NCBI RefSeq assembly: GCF_937875145.1 | Contig: NZ_CALNCS010000045.1 | Span: forward strand, 1 to 16,177 | Origin: Alkalibaculum bacchi | Lineage (GTDB): Bacteria; Bacillota; Clostridia; Eubacteriales; Alkalibacteraceae | DNA length: 16,177 nucleotides | Direction of reading: 5' to 3' | In this document: in pieces, positions 14,801 to 16,177 of the stretch | How positions within the stretch are numbered: the first letter of the stretch is position 1 | How the letters are laid out: the number at the start of each line of letters is the position of its first letter | Position numbers and translations under genes: made by a program | The notes under the pieces: model-generated | The model's database searches: none | What the model was told of the DNA's origin: nothing | The model's input: only the letters and a program-made list of their open reading frames with translations

Positions 14801-16177
14801 AGGATTAATTTCACCACCACCTCATCACGACATCTATTCCATTGAAGATTTAGCTGAACTAATTCACGATTTAAAAAATGCCAATAGAGATGCTCGAATT
14901 AATGTTAAATTAGTATCTGAAGTAGGTGTAGGAACCATAGCTGCTGGTGTTGCTAAGGGAAAAGCAGATGTCATATTAGTTAGTGGTTATGACGGAGGAA
15001 CGGGTGCAGCACCAAGAACAAGTATACGTAATGCTGGTTTGCCATGGGAGCTAGGGCTTGCAGAAACTCATCAAACCCTGCTACTAAATAAACTTAGAAA
15101 CAGGGTACGCTTAGAAACAGATGGTAAACTCCTTACAGGTAAAGACGTAGCCATTGCAGCTCTTTTAGGGGCAGAAGAATTCGGCTTTGCAACAACTCCA
15201 CTTATTGCCCTAGGGTGCATTATGATGAGGGTATGTGATCTAAATACTTGTCCAGTAGGAGTTGCAACTCAAGATGCAGAACTGAGAAAGAATTTTACAG
15301 GAAAACCAGAGTACGTTGTGAACTTTATGGAGTTTATTGCACAAGAATTGCGTGAGATTATGGCAAAGCTAGGCTTTAGAACTATAGATGAGATGGTTGG
15401 CAGGTCCGATCGATTAAAAATCAAAGAATCCATGAAAAATTGGAAAACAAAAGGATTGGATTTTACAAATATCCTATATCAACCCTATATGGGGAATTCT
15501 TACAACAGACATTGCACTACAACACAAAACCATTCCATTGAATACTCTTTAGATATGAAGAAACTTTTTAGAATGTGCCAGCCTGCTTTAGAAAATAAGA
15601 AAGCAATTAAAAGCAAGTTAAAAATCCGTAATACAGATCGAGTGGTAGGAACACTGGTAGGCAGTGAAATTTCAAAGAAATTTGGTGCAGAAGGTTTACC
15701 TGAAAATACCATTGATTTAACTTTTGTAGGATCTGCGGGTCAGAGTTTTGGTGCTTTTATACCAAAGGGAATGACCCTCACTTTAGAAGGAGATGCCAAT
15801 GATTATATTGGAAAAGGCTTGTCTGGTGGTAAAATTATCGTTTATCCTCCCAAAGCTTGCGATTTTAAGCCTGAAGAAAATATTATAATCGGAAATGTTG
15901 CCTTTTACGGTGCAACTAGTGGAGAGGCGTATATTAGTGGTGTAGCTGGAGAAAGGTTTTGCGTACGAAATAGCGGAATTCATGCGGTTGTAGAAGGAGT
16001 AGGAGATCACGGCTGTGAGTATATGACAGGTGGTAGGGTCGTGATTTTAGGCAAGATAGGACGAAATCTTGCAGCTGGTATGTCAGGTGGAGTGGTCTAT
16101 GTACTTGATTTTGATGATAGATTTTGTAATCATGCTATGGTAGATATAGATGAATTGATAGGTGAAGAGCAAGAAGA
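11832..16177 (+). CDS. gltB: Glutamate synthase large subunit (3' end outside the window)
   Basis: Makes glutamate from 2-oxoglutarate and glutamine; with glutamine synthetase it forms the main ammonia-assimilation route. The frame is open for 1448 codons to the window edge; the usual length of about 1500 suggests only a short C-terminal piece is missing. The class II glutaminase domain (about 21-430) starts at Cys21 in EHDACGMGF, so a propeptide of 20 residues is removed. A central domain follows (about 460-770). The FMN/synthase domain (about 820-1190) contains MSYGSIS (885-891) and GAKPGEGGQLPG (962-973). Cys1129, Cys1135 and Cys1140 in CIMMRVCDLNTC are the [3Fe-4S] ligands. The GXGXG beta-helix domain begins near 1264. 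ATG at 11832 follows GGAGAG by eight bases. gltD, for the small NADPH subunit, would be expected next but is not visible. Confidence 0.96.
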   Translation, partial: MLDRLPEKQGLYDPRYEHDACGMGFVVNIKGEKSHSIIDDALTVLENLNHRGASGADECTGDGAGILIQIPHTFFKRECDVLGFNLPPKGSYAVGMIFAHKYDNFREVQKKTFEDIVKEEGQKILGWREVPIDKSSIGQTAIVAMPRFIQVFIEKNEDLLTDMDFERKLYVIRKRAEKAIAPLCESKGGTFYIASLSCKTLVYKGMLTAGQLREFYLDLADLDFTSALAMVHSRFSTNTFPSWERAHPNRYLVHNGEINTIRGNVNWMRARQKGLKSPLFGDDIEKVFPIVDECGSDSAMFDNSLEFLYLGGRSLPHAVMMMIPEPWEKNSQMNKKKRAFYEYHNFLLEPWDGPAAMGFTDGEIIGGILDRNGLRPSRYYVTKDEKVIMASEVGVMDINPENVKYKGRLEPGKMLLIDTKEKRIISDEEIKESISKASPYEIWAKNHVVHIEDLLVCKEPLMNEETSLLKRQKAFGYTHEDVTKTVIPMAIHGNDPIGAMGMDSPLAVLSEKPQMLYLYFKQLFAQVTNPPIDGIREDLITSSKVLAGTLGDILESQCDHSKAIALDNPIITNEQMATIKGLEDEGLKAVTISILYDPEEGAFGLEKTMKKIFKIADKAILDGANIIVLSDRGVNEHRAAIPALLASSGLHHHLIREEIRTKVGIVLESGEPREVHHFCLLISYGVSAINPYLAFETISDYAEKELLEGIDYKTAEKNYIKSAIKGIMKVLSKMGISTMRSYHGAQIFEAVGMNRSVIEKYFTATPSRMEGIGLEEIAQENKMRHESGFNENSPYTDTLEVGGYFQNKDDGEKHMYNPESIYMVQKAVRTGDYNLFKQFSTIINQENVYTIRGLLDFNFSGSDIIPIEEVEPVSSIVKRFKTGAMSYGSISIEAHEALAIAMNRLGGKSNTGEGGEDPRRFAPMENGDSKCSAIKQVASGRFGVTSHYLVNAKEIQIKMAQGAKPGEGGQLPGRKVYPWIAKVRQSTPGVGLISPPPHHDIYSIEDLAELIHDLKNANRDARINVKLVSEVGVGTIAAGVAKGKADVILVSGYDGGTGAAPRTSIRNAGLPWELGLAETHQTLLLNKLRNRVRLETDGKLLTGKDVAIAALLGAEEFGFATTPLIALGCIMMRVCDLNTCPVGVATQDAELRKNFTGKPEYVVNFMEFIAQELREIMAKLGFRTIDEMVGRSDRLKIKESMKNWKTKGLDFTNILYQPYMGNSYNRHCTTTQNHSIEYSLDMKKLFRMCQPALENKKAIKSKLKIRNTDRVVGTLVGSEISKKFGAEGLPENTIDLTFVGSAGQSFGAFIPKGMTLTLEGDANDYIGKGLSGGKIIVYPPKACDFKPEENIIIGNVAFYGATSGEAYISGVAGERFCVRNSGIHAVVEGVGDHGCEYMTGGRVVILGKIGRNLAAGMSGGVVYVLDFDDRFCNHAMVDIDELIGEEQE

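Noticed and set aside
12524..16010. Several minus-strand frames of 65-103 codons
   Set aside because: All are opposite the continuous, well-conserved gltB reading frame and lack ribosome binding sites or recognisable motifs.

Overview
The window looks like chromosomal DNA of a low-GC, anaerobic, clostridia-like Firmicute. The signs are AT-rich sequence, strong Shine-Dalgarno sites, frequent TTG/GTG starts, intrinsic terminators with U-runs, a secG / rnr / smpB / ssrA neighbourhood, and a K+-dependent membrane pyrophosphatase. All recognised genes lie on the + strand. Species cannot be fixed from the sequence alone.

Positions 1-6690 form a secretion / energy / ribosome-rescue block. secG has its own extended -10 promoter. 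It is followed by hppA (ion-pumping pyrophosphatase, closed by a clear intrinsic terminator), a gene-poor stretch of repeats (about 2587-2943), a DUF1294 membrane protein, rnr (RNase R), smpB and ssrA (tmRNA, ending in a long-stem terminator). RNase R, SmpB and tmRNA work together in trans-translation: SmpB and tmRNA release stalled ribosomes and tag the nascent chain, and RNase R degrades the faulty mRNA. A decayed four-helix-bundle (S23-like) gene fragment sits between smpB and ssrA.

Positions 6690-16177 are an accessory/metabolic block. It holds a truncated flavodoxin-like gene, asnB (glutamine-dependent asparagine synthase), and an intergenic region with a promoter-terminator pair that could make a very short RNA. 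Next comes an 855-residue protein joining a degenerate KaiC/RecA-like N-terminus to a PEP-synthase-type ATP-grasp domain, with no visible phosphohistidine domain. Last is gltB (glutamate synthase large subunit), cut off by the window end. asnB and gltB both move glutamine amide nitrogen; the ATP-grasp protein between them has no assigned function.

The most interesting items outside ordinary genes are three intergenic copies of a short hairpin repeat with compensating stem changes and, in two copies, an internal tandem G-A pair; the possible short RNA after asnB; the degenerate KaiC / ATP-grasp protein with its puzzling start site; and the two gene remnants flanking ssrA. No CRISPR array, transposase, prophage or tRNA gene was seen.
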